A stretch of 13,537 nt of DNA from CAYGKP01 sp964350605 (GTDB lineage Bacteria > Bacteroidota > Bacteroidia > Cytophagales > JAAEPT01), in the NCBI GenBank assembly GCA_964350605.1, contig CAYGKP010000052.1, forward strand, positions 1-13,537, given 5' to 3'. The notes below the pieces were generated by a model that was not told the origin of the DNA, did not search any database, and worked only from the letters and a program-made list of their open reading frames with translations. Position numbers and translations under genes: made by a program. Below are positions 7,177 to 13,537 of the stretch, piece by piece (the stretch's first letter is position 1; every line of letters starts with the position of its first letter).

Positions 7177-7216
7177 CCCCTAGTGTATTATCCGGATCTC
7201 CGATGATGAGATCAAC

Positions 7217-7247
7217 AAAGCCTGCGCCGACGCGTGGGCTTTTTTTA
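7217..7247 (+). terminator. Intrinsic terminator of the tRNA unit
   Basis: An 11-bp stem (7217-7227 with 7232-7242, two G-T pairs) around loop CGAC, followed by an unbroken T-run to 7247. It lies 40 nt after tRNA-Leu on the + strand. Confidence 0.85.
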
Positions 7248-7286
7248 TATCCTTCGCGCTCCTGAGCAGTCACGACTTAGTACCAT

Positions 7287-7317
7287 AAAAAAAGGCTCGT
7301 CCATGGGACGAGCCTTT
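7287..7317 (-). terminator. Intrinsic terminator of the T9SS beta-helix gene
   Basis: A perfect 12-bp stem (7291-7302 with 7306-7317) with a 3-base loop. Read on the - strand it runs into seven T (complement of 7287-7293). It begins 19 nt beyond the stop codon of the large gene. On the + strand only three T follow, so it acts mainly leftward. Confidence 0.9.
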
Positions 7318-7336
7318 CGGTAAGCGGGGTTGAAAC

Positions 7337-10300
7337 TTACTTGATGGTGATCTTCAACGTTGCAGTCTCGTTCGCCGAGATGGCTTTGAGGATGTAGACC
7401 CCTTTCGAGAGGTTCGCTACGTTGAAACTGGTGCTGAAGGCGCCAGCTTCGGTGCCCAGGGTGGTGTTGGCCACCAATTGACCGAGGTTCGAGTAGAGTT
7501 GCAGCGTCACCGCATCCGAAGGGAACTGGCCGCTGACGTTCAACACATCGCTCGCGGGGTTCGGGTAGGCGGTGAAGGCCGAACCATCACCCAATACCAC
7601 TTTGCGAACATCGCTTGGTGCCGAAGCGCCGTCGTAGTCTACTTGTTCGAGGCGGTAGTAGCTCACTCCATCGAAGGCCGAGTAATCTACATAGGTGTAG
7701 TTGCTCGGCGAAGAAGTGGTTCCGTTACCGGTGACTTGACCAATGGTCTCGAAGTTCACGCCGTCGGCACTGCGCTGGACCAGGAAGTGTGAGTTGTTTT
7801 CTTCTTGGGCGGTTACCCAGCTCAGTAGGACACTACCCGGGCCATGAATCTGCGCCGAGAAGGAAACTAACTCAACAGGCGTAATGAAGTCGCAAACCGA
7901 CACCTCAGAGGTCTGGGTCGCGGTGTTAGAAGTGACCGATGCGTCTCCGATTAGGTTCGGGCCGTCGCCTGGGGCATCGTAGCCCCAGATGGCGGCATCG
8001 GCATGGGCTGCCAGCCAAATCTGCGCATCACCTTGTGCGGGACACGCTTTGCAGCCAGAGCCCGTTCCGTACACATCAAGCGTTCCTGAATTTTGCTGGC
8101 CGTCAATGTGCGTCGGAATGATTGTGTTGGCCGGCAGAATCGTTGGAGTTGGAATAGAAGCGTTACCTCGTGCACGACCAGCATGGATCACTGGCGCGAA
8201 GTTCAAATCAATCGCTTTGCCTGTGTTGCAATGAATCGAGTTGCGGCGGATCAATGTTGAGTTGTTGGTCGTCACCATCACGCCTGCGCCGCTGTTTCCA
8301 GTAATTGTATTTGAGCGTGACGCGTTTGTTACATCACCGATCAAAACAGTGTTACCAGAGGCAACTGCAATGCCATGACCAACAAACATGTTGAAGTTGC
8401 CATCGGCGGGCAGTGTGCCAGCACTCGCTGTGATCGTGTTGCCGTAAATGAATACGTTGTTAGGTTCTGCTGTTCCCAACGAGGCACCATCATTGCGCAA
8501 TCCAATTCCGACGTGATTGTTCGTGATCGTGTTGTTTTGAATGGTAATGCCATCCGACCCCTTCACCATGATTCCGGCCGCTTCGCGGTTTCCGAGTACA
8601 TCGTAGTTATTGGTGACCGTATTGTTTTGGATGGTTCCAGTCGTGTTGCCCCCCGAGGTAAAGAAACCGATCGAGTTGTTCGAGAAGCGGTTGTTCGACA
8701 CACTAATGGTGCCCACTTGCCCACAACACCCGTTGAGTTGAACACCGGCATTTCCGTTGCCCATGACCAAGCCTCCGGCGGTAGTGCCGAAAAAGTTGTT
8801 GGTAAGCGTGATGCTTCCAATGGCACCACCAAGGGCTTGCACACCGTGTTGGCGGTTGGTCGAGTTCCCCGCGCCACAGTTGCCCCTCATGATTCCGTTG
8901 TTCACAATCGTATTGCCTGTGAACACAACTGTAGTTGAGGCTGCCGACAAGGAAACACCGTTATCATAGTTACCAAGCTGAGTCGAGGTTTGGCCCAGGT
9001 CGGTTCCGATGATGTTATTGGTGAACGTAATGTTCGTGGTGCTAGCGTTGAATGCTACACCACTGAATTGGGTGTTCTGGGTACATCCTGTGCCTGCATC
9101 TCCATTTCGTGAGATGACGTTGCTGGTAAAGGTCACTGTGTGCACGTTCCCGCCATCGAAGAAGAAACCAGTTCGGCCATTCCCAAAAGTGGTTGCCGTG
9201 CTAGCAGCTGCATCAGTACCTATGTAATTGCCAGTGATTGTGTAGAAATTGGTTGCGGCTGTGCCCATCGCACCGGGTGCTGTTGCTTGGATACCGTATT
9301 GCACAGAGTTGGCAACAGTGTTGCCACGGAAGACCACGCGGGTGACACCATTCTCAAAAAGACAGCCGTGCTCGCCTGCCCCGAACTCTCCGGTGCCTGC
9401 GGCATTGATCCCGATGTAATTTGAGTCAATGGTGATATCAGTGGTCGCTTGCAGGTTGATGCCTGAGCGGCCCGGGCTGCCAATTACGTTGCGGCGGATG
9501 ATGTTATTCGTGCTAGCCGCATTTTGAATGCGAATGCCATGATCGGGGCCGCCAGCATTCAGCACAGCCGTTCCGGCCGCGTTGAAGTTCACGTAGTTCC
9601 CGTAGATCGTGTTGTTGCTGGCGTTGTTAAGGTGGACAATTTGACCCGTCCCAGTATTAAAGATGTTTCGGAGGTTTCCCGCACCACCAATGGTGTTTCC
9701 TGTTGTACCACTTCGCAGGTAGATTGCTTGCTGAGGGTTTGGGCCAACGTAGGCTGTGCCAGCCGCGTTGGTTTGGAAGTAGTTGCCTTGTACGGTGTGC
9801 GTGCCGCCACCCTGAATATCAACGCCTCCGCTGTTTGCGCCTACAATTACGTTTCGCAGGCCGCATCCATTTCCTCCGATTACGATGTTGGTTGATGTCA
9901 GTACGTCAATTGCCGGGTCGGTCGCAGTACCCAACCCTGTGCCTGCGGTATTTAGACCAAACCAACAACCCTCTACCCGACCGCCATTTACGGTGTTAAA
10001 ACGAAGACCATTATTGCCCAGGTTAAGGATCAGCCCACGGAAAATGCAGTTGTTGGCGGTTACGTCCCAACGACCAAAGCCCATGTCTACTCGGATGTGT
10101 GGTGTAGCGCAGTTGCGGGTCCCTCCACCATCAGCTGCGGGAATTACAAACCCATTCACCTCAATTTGGGTGTCAAACAGAGCCCGAGCAGGGTTCTGGA
10201 AGTTGATTGTTGAACCGACCAAGCCGCTGCGGAAAATGATTCGATCTGCGCCAGGATTAGCTTGGGCATCCAAGAAGGCCTGAGCAAATGAGCCTGGAGT

Positions 10301-10423
10301 CGGTGCACCAAAATCATTTCCAGTAGTAATGCTCACCACAAAGTCAGCACCGTAACTACGGCTGGCTGATAAAGAGATCAAGGCGATAAGGGCAAGCAGG
10401 CGCAAAGAGTTGATGATTTTCAT
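7337..10423 (-). CDS. Secreted right-handed beta-helix protein with T9SS C-terminal sorting domain
   Basis: A 1028-residue protein, probably exported and placed on the cell surface. An N-terminal signal peptide (about 1-25: MKIINS, hydrophobic core, cleavage near SYG|A) sends it through Sec. Residues about 120-740 are an Asn/Gly/Thr-rich parallel beta-helix of NosD/PbH1 type, with turns such as IQNNTVTNN and about seven copies of a [FY]-x-G-x-N/D-AAGT-like loop. Residues 745-845 are a cysteine-containing region (CKACPAQGDAQIW, TSEVSVCDF). Residues 849-945 form a beta-sandwich (VELVSFSAQ, SWVTAQEENNSHFLVQRS, YYRLEQVDYDG) common before T9SS tails. Residues 950-1028 are a type A sorting domain (YPNPASDVLNV, LSKGVYILK). 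Beta-helix proteins of this sort can be adhesins or polysaccharide lyases; I see no lyase active site, so a binding role is a guess. ATG 10423 was chosen because it starts the signal peptide; the frame extends to 10504 without one. GC is visibly lower than in neighbouring genes. Confidence 0.92.
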   Translation of the reverse strand: MKIINSLRLLALIALISLSASRSYGADFVVSITTGNDFGAPTPGSFAQAFLDAQANPGADRIIFRSGLVGSTINFQNPARALFDTQIEVNGFVIPAADGGGTRNCATPHIRVDMGFGRWDVTANNCIFRGLILNLGNNGLRFNTVNGGRVEGCWFGLNTAGTGLGTATDPAIDVLTSTNIVIGGNGCGLRNVIVGANSGGVDIQGGGTHTVQGNYFQTNAAGTAYVGPNPQQAIYLRSGTTGNTIGGAGNLRNIFNTGTGQIVHLNNASNNTIYGNYVNFNAAGTAVLNAGGPDHGIRIQNAASTNNIIRRNVIGSPGRSGINLQATTDITIDSNYIGINAAGTGEFGAGEHGCLFENGVTRVVFRGNTVANSVQYGIQATAPGAMGTAATNFYTITGNYIGTDAAASTATTFGNGRTGFFFDGGNVHTVTFTSNVISRNGDAGTGCTQNTQFSGVAFNASTTNITFTNNIIGTDLGQTSTQLGNYDNGVSLSAASTTVVFTGNTIVNNGIMRGNCGAGNSTNRQHGVQALGGAIGSITLTNNFFGTTAGGLVMGNGNAGVQLNGCCGQVGTISVSNNRFSNNSIGFFTSGGNTTGTIQNNTVTNNYDVLGNREAAGIMVKGSDGITIQNNTITNNHVGIGLRNDGASLGTAEPNNVFIYGNTITASAGTLPADGNFNMFVGHGIAVASGNTVLIGDVTNASRSNTITGNSGAGVMVTTNNSTLIRRNSIHCNTGKAIDLNFAPVIHAGRARGNASIPTPTILPANTIIPTHIDGQQNSGTLDVYGTGSGCKACPAQGDAQIWLAAHADAAIWGYDAPGDGPNLIGDASVTSNTATQTSEVSVCDFITPVELVSFSAQIHGPGSVLLSWVTAQEENNSHFLVQRSADGVNFETIGQVTGNGTTSSPSNYTYVDYSAFDGVSYYRLEQVDYDGASAPSDVRKVVLGDGSAFTAYPNPASDVLNVSGQFPSDAVTLQLYSNLGQLVANTTLGTEAGAFSTSFNVANLSKGVYILKAISANETATLKITIK
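8523..8635 (-). repeat. Direct DNA repeat, period 90 bp, inside the beta-helix gene
   Basis: The 23-base segments 8523-8545 and 8613-8635 match at 20 positions and lie exactly 90 bp apart. They encode the paired coils TIQNNTVTNN and TIQNNTITNN (30 residues apart). This is the clearest duplication still visible at DNA level in the gene. Confidence 0.75.
8744..9961 (-). repeat. Degenerate protein repeats in the beta-helix (IGTD/AAGT-type units)
   Basis: Seven related loops occur in the translated protein at about residues 155, 215, 276, 335, 399, 470 and 543: WFGLNTAGTG, YFQTNAAGTA, YVNFNAAGTA, YIGINAAGTG, YIGTDAAAST, IIGTDLGQTS and FFGTTAGG. Spacing is about 60-73 residues, and each is usually followed by a G-rich turn and a hydrophobic strand (for example GNYDNGVSLS). 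They mark repeat blocks of two to three helix coils, probably from internal duplication. Confidence 0.8.
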
Positions 10424-10524
10424 GGCTGTGAGTAGACAAGCAGGGTTGTGCTTGGATTGATACCTCGAATGGCAAAATGGTAACCAGGAGAGATTTCCTA
10501 GCACTCAGATAGTTGAAACGAGAA

Positions 10525-10556
10525 CAAAGGTACGCGATTCGCTGAACAGATACGAA
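10525..10556 (-). promoter_or_regulatory. Bacteroidota-type promoter of the T9SS beta-helix gene
   Basis: On the - strand TACCTTTG (10525-10532) matches TAnnTTTG exactly, and TTCG, one mismatch from TTTG, ends 20 bases upstream (10553-10556). Transcription would start near 10518, giving a 5' leader of about 95 nt before ATG 10423. The rest of 10424-10621 shows no gene or strong hairpin. Confidence 0.65.
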
Positions 10557-10621
10557 CATTCCAAGAAGTAGTTGCACCTACCGTGCCAAACGCGGAAAAG
10601 GGGAAAATCTTGCACTACCAG

Positions 10622-10695
10622 TGGGCCCGCCGGGGCTCGAACCCGGGACCAACGGATTATGAGTCCGCGGCTCTAACCAACTGAGCTACAGGCCC
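10622..10695 (-). tRNA. tRNA with CAT anticodon (Ile2 more likely than elongator Met)
   Basis: A 74-nt cloverleaf: acceptor GGGCCTG/CGGGCCC, D-arm GCTC/GAGC, anticodon stem GCGGA/TCCGT around CTCATAA (anticodon CAT), T-stem CCGGG/CCCGG with TTCGAGC, discriminator A at 10622. CCA is not encoded. The first base pair is a true G-C, so it is not initiator tRNA-fMet. The GGGCC acceptor start resembles isoleucine tRNAs, which suggests the minor tRNA-Ile whose C34 becomes lysidine, but methionine elongator cannot be excluded from this sequence alone. Confidence 0.93.
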
Positions 10696-10798
10696 GGCTC
10701 CCAGGCCAAGGCCCAGGAAGCGGACCGCGAAGTTACATCCTTGCGTTCAAATCAAATTCCCCGGGCGCAACGTGGCGCGATCCCGTAACTTGCGTCCC

Positions 10799-13036
10799 AT
10801 GTCGACCGTCCTGCAGCAACCCCCAGTCAGCCTCGAAGTCGCCGAGCAACTCGGCCTCCGCCCCGAAGAATTCGAGCGCATCCAAACCATCCTGGGCCGC
10901 ATGCCCAACTTCACCGAGCTGTCGATCTTTTCGGTGATGTGGTCGGAGCACTGCTCCTATAAGAACAGCATCAAGTGGCTCAAGACCCTACCCCGCGATG
11001 GCGAGCGCATGCTCTCGAAAGCAGGGGAGGAGAATGCTGGGGTTGTCGATCTGGGCGATGGCCTCGGTTGCTCCTTCAAGATTGAATCGCACAACCACCC
11101 TTCGGCCATTGAACCTTACCAAGGCGCAGCGACGGGTGTGGGCGGCATCAACCGCGACATTTTCACGATGGGCGCGCGCCCGGTGGCGCAACTCAATTCC
11201 CTACGCTTTGGTGACCTCACGAACCCCAAGACCCAATGGCTGCTGCGCGGTGTGGTGAAAGGCATCGGCGACTATGGCAATGCCTTCGGCGTACCGACAG
11301 TCGGCGGCGAGGTGTGCTTCGATCCGTGTTATCAGACCAACCCATTGGTTAACGCCTTTTCGGCGGGCATTCTGAAAGCTGACCAGATCGCCAGTGCGAT
11401 TGCCAAAGGCGAGGGGAACCCGGTCTTCATCGTCGGTTCAGCGACGGGCAAGGACGGCATCCACGGCGCGACCTTCGCGTCGGAAGAAACCAGCGAGGAG
11501 TCGGAATCGAAGTTGCCTTCGGTTCAGGTGGGCGACCCCTTCCAAGAGAAACTCCTACTAGAGGCCACCCTCGAAGTCCTGGAAACGGGCGCGGTTGTCG
11601 GGATTCAGGACATGGGCGCGGCTGGCATTATTTGCTCCACCTCGGAGATGAGTGCGAAGGGCGAGTCGGGGATGCAGATTCACCTGGAGAAAGTCCCGGC
11701 GCGCCAAGCGGGCATGAAGCCCTTCGAACTGCTGCTGTCCGAGTCGCAGGAGCGGATGCTGATTGTCGTCCACAAGGGCCGTGAGAAGGACATCCAGACG
11801 ATCTTCGACAAGTGGGATTTGCCTTGCGCCAATATTGGCGAGGTGACCGGGACGGGCCAACTCGAATTCTTCATGGAAGGCGAGAAGGTGGCCGAGGTGC
11901 CTGCGTGGGATTTGGTATTGGGTGGCGGTGCACCGGTCTACAACCGCGAATACAGCGAGCCCGCTTATTATAAAGAGTACCAGAAGTTCCAGATCGACTC
12001 GGTTGAAGAGCCCAAGGATTTGAAGGCCGTCGCCGAATGGCTGATCGCCCAACCGAACATCGCTTCGAAACGCTGGGTCTTTTCCCAGTATGACTCGATG
12101 GTGGGCACCGATAACGCCTCGACCAACCAGCCGTCGGACGCGTCCATCGTTCGCATCAAGGGTACCAACAAGGCCATTGCCATCACGGTCGATTGCCAGG
12201 GGCGTTACGTCTATGCCGACCCGAAAGTGGGCGCGATGATCGCTGTCTCGGAGGCGGCGCGCAACGTGGTTTGCGCCGGAGGCGAGCCCGTGGCCATCAC
12301 CAACTGCCTGAACTTTGGGAATCCTTATAAGCCCGAAGTATACTGGCACTTCGTGAATGCCATCCAAGGCATGGGCGCGGCCTGCGAGCGATTGGGCACG
12401 CCTGTGACGGGCGGAAACGTCAGTTTCTACAACCAGAAAACGAACGGCGAACCCGTGTTCCCGACGCCAACCATTGGGATGCTGGGCGTAATCGATGATC
12501 TATCGACCCAAACACCGCTGGGCTTCCAAGCGGATGGCGACCGCATCTACTTGCTCGGACCGCTGAGCAATTGCATCAACAGCTCGGAGTACCTCTACAA
12601 CTATCACGGAGTCAAGGCCTCGCCCGCGCCGTTCTTCGACATGGAAACCGAAGCCAACCTGCAAGCGGCCGTTTTCAGCTTGATTCGCAGCCAGTCGATT
12701 CGTTCGGCCCACGACGTCGCCGATGGCGGGTTGTTCGTGACGCTGGCCGAAGCGGGTTTTGTGAATGGTTTGGGCTTCTCGGTTTCGACCGAGGGACGGG
12801 GCGCGGTCCGAACGGACGCCTTCCTGTTCGGCGAAGGCCAGAGCCGCGTGGTGGTGTCGGTTTCGACCAACAAGGCGGCAGCTTTTGAGGCCAAGACAAA
12901 GGAATTGGCAGTCGACTGCTTGGCACTCGGCATAGTGACCAGTGGTGCTTTCCAAGTAGATGGCACTGTTTGGGGCGACGCCGCTACGTATCAGAAAAAA
13001 TTCGAGGCCACACTTCCTGCGCTTCTTGATGGGTAG
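10799..13036 (+). CDS. purL: Phosphoribosylformylglycinamidine synthase, small-type PurL subunit
   Basis: A 745-residue cytoplasmic enzyme of purine synthesis. It converts FGAR to FGAM with ATP, using ammonia that the small form receives from the glutaminase PurQ, with PurS as a bridge. It has the two tandem AIRS-type halves of the family: MWSEHCSYKNS (47-57) with the conserved histidine, ESHNHPSAIEPYQGAATGVGG (96-116) in the ATP/FGAR site, GKDGIHGATFAS, then QYDSMVG, a second AIRS core around GGEPVAITNCLNFGNP and GGNVSFYN, and HDVADGGL near the end. The length fits small PurL (about 720-760), not the 1200-1300-residue large form, so separate purQ and purS genes should exist; neither is in the window. 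ATG 10799 is preferred over an in-frame GTG at 10772. It is divergent from the CAT tRNA across about 100 nt. No terminator lies between it and tRNA-Gln. Confidence 0.96.
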   Translation: MSTVLQQPPVSLEVAEQLGLRPEEFERIQTILGRMPNFTELSIFSVMWSEHCSYKNSIKWLKTLPRDGERMLSKAGEENAGVVDLGDGLGCSFKIESHNHPSAIEPYQGAATGVGGINRDIFTMGARPVAQLNSLRFGDLTNPKTQWLLRGVVKGIGDYGNAFGVPTVGGEVCFDPCYQTNPLVNAFSAGILKADQIASAIAKGEGNPVFIVGSATGKDGIHGATFASEETSEESESKLPSVQVGDPFQEKLLLEATLEVLETGAVVGIQDMGAAGIICSTSEMSAKGESGMQIHLEKVPARQAGMKPFELLLSESQERMLIVVHKGREKDIQTIFDKWDLPCANIGEVTGTGQLEFFMEGEKVAEVPAWDLVLGGGAPVYNREYSEPAYYKEYQKFQIDSVEEPKDLKAVAEWLIAQPNIASKRWVFSQYDSMVGTDNASTNQPSDASIVRIKGTNKAIAITVDCQGRYVYADPKVGAMIAVSEAARNVVCAGGEPVAITNCLNFGNPYKPEVYWHFVNAIQGMGAACERLGTPVTGGNVSFYNQKTNGEPVFPTPTIGMLGVIDDLSTQTPLGFQADGDRIYLLGPLSNCINSSEYLYNYHGVKASPAPFFDMETEANLQAAVFSLIRSQSIRSAHDVADGGLFVTLAEAGFVNGLGFSVSTEGRGAVRTDAFLFGEGQSRVVVSVSTNKAAAFEAKTKELAVDCLALGIVTSGAFQVDGTVWGDAATYQKKFEATLPALLDG

Positions 13037-13038
13037 GA

Positions 13039-13070
13039 TTTGAGATTTCTGCCCCGATCCGCTACTTTTG
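13039..13070 (+). promoter_or_regulatory. Bacteroidota-type promoter of tRNA-Gln
   Basis: TTTG (13039-13042), a 20-base spacer, then TACTTTTG (13063-13070), an exact TAnnTTTG. It begins directly after the purL stop codon and would start transcription near 13077, about 34 nt before the tRNA 5' end. Confidence 0.8.
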
Positions 13071-13110
13071 CACTCCCTATCTCCAGTTGGCGACAACCGG
13101 GGCTTCGGAT

Positions 13111-13183
13111 TGACCGATGGTGTAATTGGCAACACGTCTGATTTTGGTTCAGAAGAGTCCAGGTTCGACCCCTGGTCGGTCAA
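13111..13183 (+). tRNA. tRNA-Gln(TTG)
   Basis: A 73-nt cloverleaf: acceptor TGACCGA/TCGGTCA with the T1-A72 pair typical of glutamine tRNAs, D-arm GTGT/ACAC, anticodon stem TCTGA/TCAGA around TTTTGGT (anticodon TTG), T-stem CCAGG/CCTGG with TTCGACC, discriminator A at 13183. CCA is not encoded. Confidence 0.96.
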
Positions 13184-13202
13184 CAACAAACCAACCGTAG
13201 AA

Positions 13203-13226
13203 AGGCCCGCTCCGGCGGGCTTTTTT
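13203..13226 (+). terminator. Intrinsic terminator after tRNA-Gln
   Basis: GCCCGC (13205-13210) pairs with GCGGGC (13215-13220) around TCCG, followed by six T (13221-13226). It starts 20 nt after tRNA-Gln and ends only 38 nt before the prs start codon. Confidence 0.88.
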
Positions 13227-13264
13227 CGCAAAGAAACCCACGCCCAATGCGCGGTCAACGCAGC

Positions 13265-13537
13265 ATGAATTCCTCGGTCAAGATCTTCTCGGGTCAAGGT
13301 TCGCTCTACCTCGCTGAGGAGATGGCGAAAGCCTTTGGTTCCGAGCTGGGTCAGATGACCCTCAGCCGCTTCTCGGACGGAGAAATGGCCGTGTGTTTCG
13401 AGGAATCGGTGCGTGGAAGCGATGTTTTCTTGGTCCAATCGACCTTTCCGCCGGCCGAGAACCTCATGGAGATGCTCCTGATGATCGACGCGGCCCGGCG
13501 GGCTTCGGCGGCCTACGTCACGGCGGTGATCCCGTAT
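13265..13537 (+). CDS. prs: Ribose-phosphate pyrophosphokinase (PRPP synthetase), 5' part only
   Basis: The first 91 codons are visible and the frame is open at the window edge. The enzyme transfers pyrophosphate from ATP to ribose 5-phosphate to make PRPP, the precursor for purines, pyrimidines, histidine and NAD. The N-terminal family pattern is clear: VKIFSG at 5-10, SRFSDGEMAV (34-43), VRGSDVFLVQST (50-61), then NLMEMLLMIDAARRASA (67-83) and TAVIPY at the end, which leads into the conserved FGYARQD motif beyond the edge. ATG 13265 leaves four residues before VKIFSG, as in typical Prs; an in-frame ATG at 13247 would add six. No Shine-Dalgarno sequence is seen. Only 38 nt separate the start from the tRNA-Gln terminator, leaving little room for a separate promoter. 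Confidence 0.94.
   Translation, partial: MNSSVKIFSGQGSLYLAEEMAKAFGSELGQMTLSRFSDGEMAVCFEESVRGSDVFLVQSTFPPAENLMEMLLMIDAARRASAAYVTAVIPY

Noticed and set aside
7337..10423. DNA-level tandem repeats of the beta-helix read as a CRISPR-like array
   Set aside because: Repeats are degenerate, unequal in spacing and in frame with a continuous protein; there are no constant repeat units.
7051..10621. Integrative element with att sites at the tRNA genes
   Set aside because: No copy of a tRNA 3' end is found at the other boundary and there is no integrase or transposase gene.
10728..10756. Promoter for the CAT tRNA: TAACTTCG with TTTG upstream on the - strand
   Set aside because: The -7 box has a mismatch and the spacers are 17 or 12 bases, unlike the uniform 20 elsewhere in the window.
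11558..12367. 269-codon open frame antisense to purL
   Set aside because: The + strand carries conserved PurL motifs throughout; the antisense product is valine- and histidine-rich shadow sequence.
12500..13438. 312-codon - strand frame crossing purL, tRNA-Gln and prs
   Set aside because: It runs through a tRNA and a terminator and opposes two real genes, so it is a shadow.

Overview
The window reads as a chromosomal segment of a moderately GC-rich member of the Bacteroidota. Four things point there. (1) A large secreted protein ends in a type IX secretion (T9SS) C-terminal sorting domain. (2) Three intergenic regions carry the Bacteroidota promoter pair (TTG/TTTG-like -33 box, then TAnnTTTG at -7) with the same 20-base spacer. 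(3) No gene start has a convincing Shine-Dalgarno sequence. (4) The 629-residue PurF-like enzyme is of the long form I associate with this phylum. Family and genus cannot be fixed from this sequence.

Layout, left to right. The 3' end of nuoN (complex I) is followed 7 nt later by the long PurF-like amidophosphoribosyltransferase; a perfect 11-bp hairpin ends this block. Convergent to it are an A-type Fe-S carrier and, upstream of that, a probable 48-residue lipoprotein. On the + strand thiL (thiamine-monophosphate kinase) stands alone with a short terminator. On the - strand an RlmD-like 23S rRNA uracil-C5-methyltransferase is followed by an unrecognised 126-residue protein. Divergent from rlmD, 39 nt away, is a short-chain dehydrogenase. 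Then come tRNA-Lys(TTT) and tRNA-Leu(GAG) with their own promoter and terminator.

The right half is dominated by a 1028-residue T9SS-exported beta-helix protein on the - strand, with its own promoter and terminator and visibly lower GC than its neighbours. It is followed by a CAT-anticodon tRNA (- strand), a small-type purL, tRNA-Gln(TTG) with a promoter and terminator, and the 5' end of prs, which runs off the window.

Functionally this is mostly housekeeping: respiration, purine synthesis (Prs makes PRPP, PurF uses it, PurL acts later), thiamine pyrophosphate formation, Fe-S assembly, rRNA modification and tRNAs. The beta-helix protein is the main accessory, surface-directed element. I see no phage, IS element, CRISPR array, toxin-antitoxin pair or defence system, and I cannot support a claim of a new multi-gene system here. 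The best leads are the surface protein, two uncharacterised small proteins, the tandem 10-mer filling the rlmD-hypothetical gap, and the hairpin just ahead of prs.
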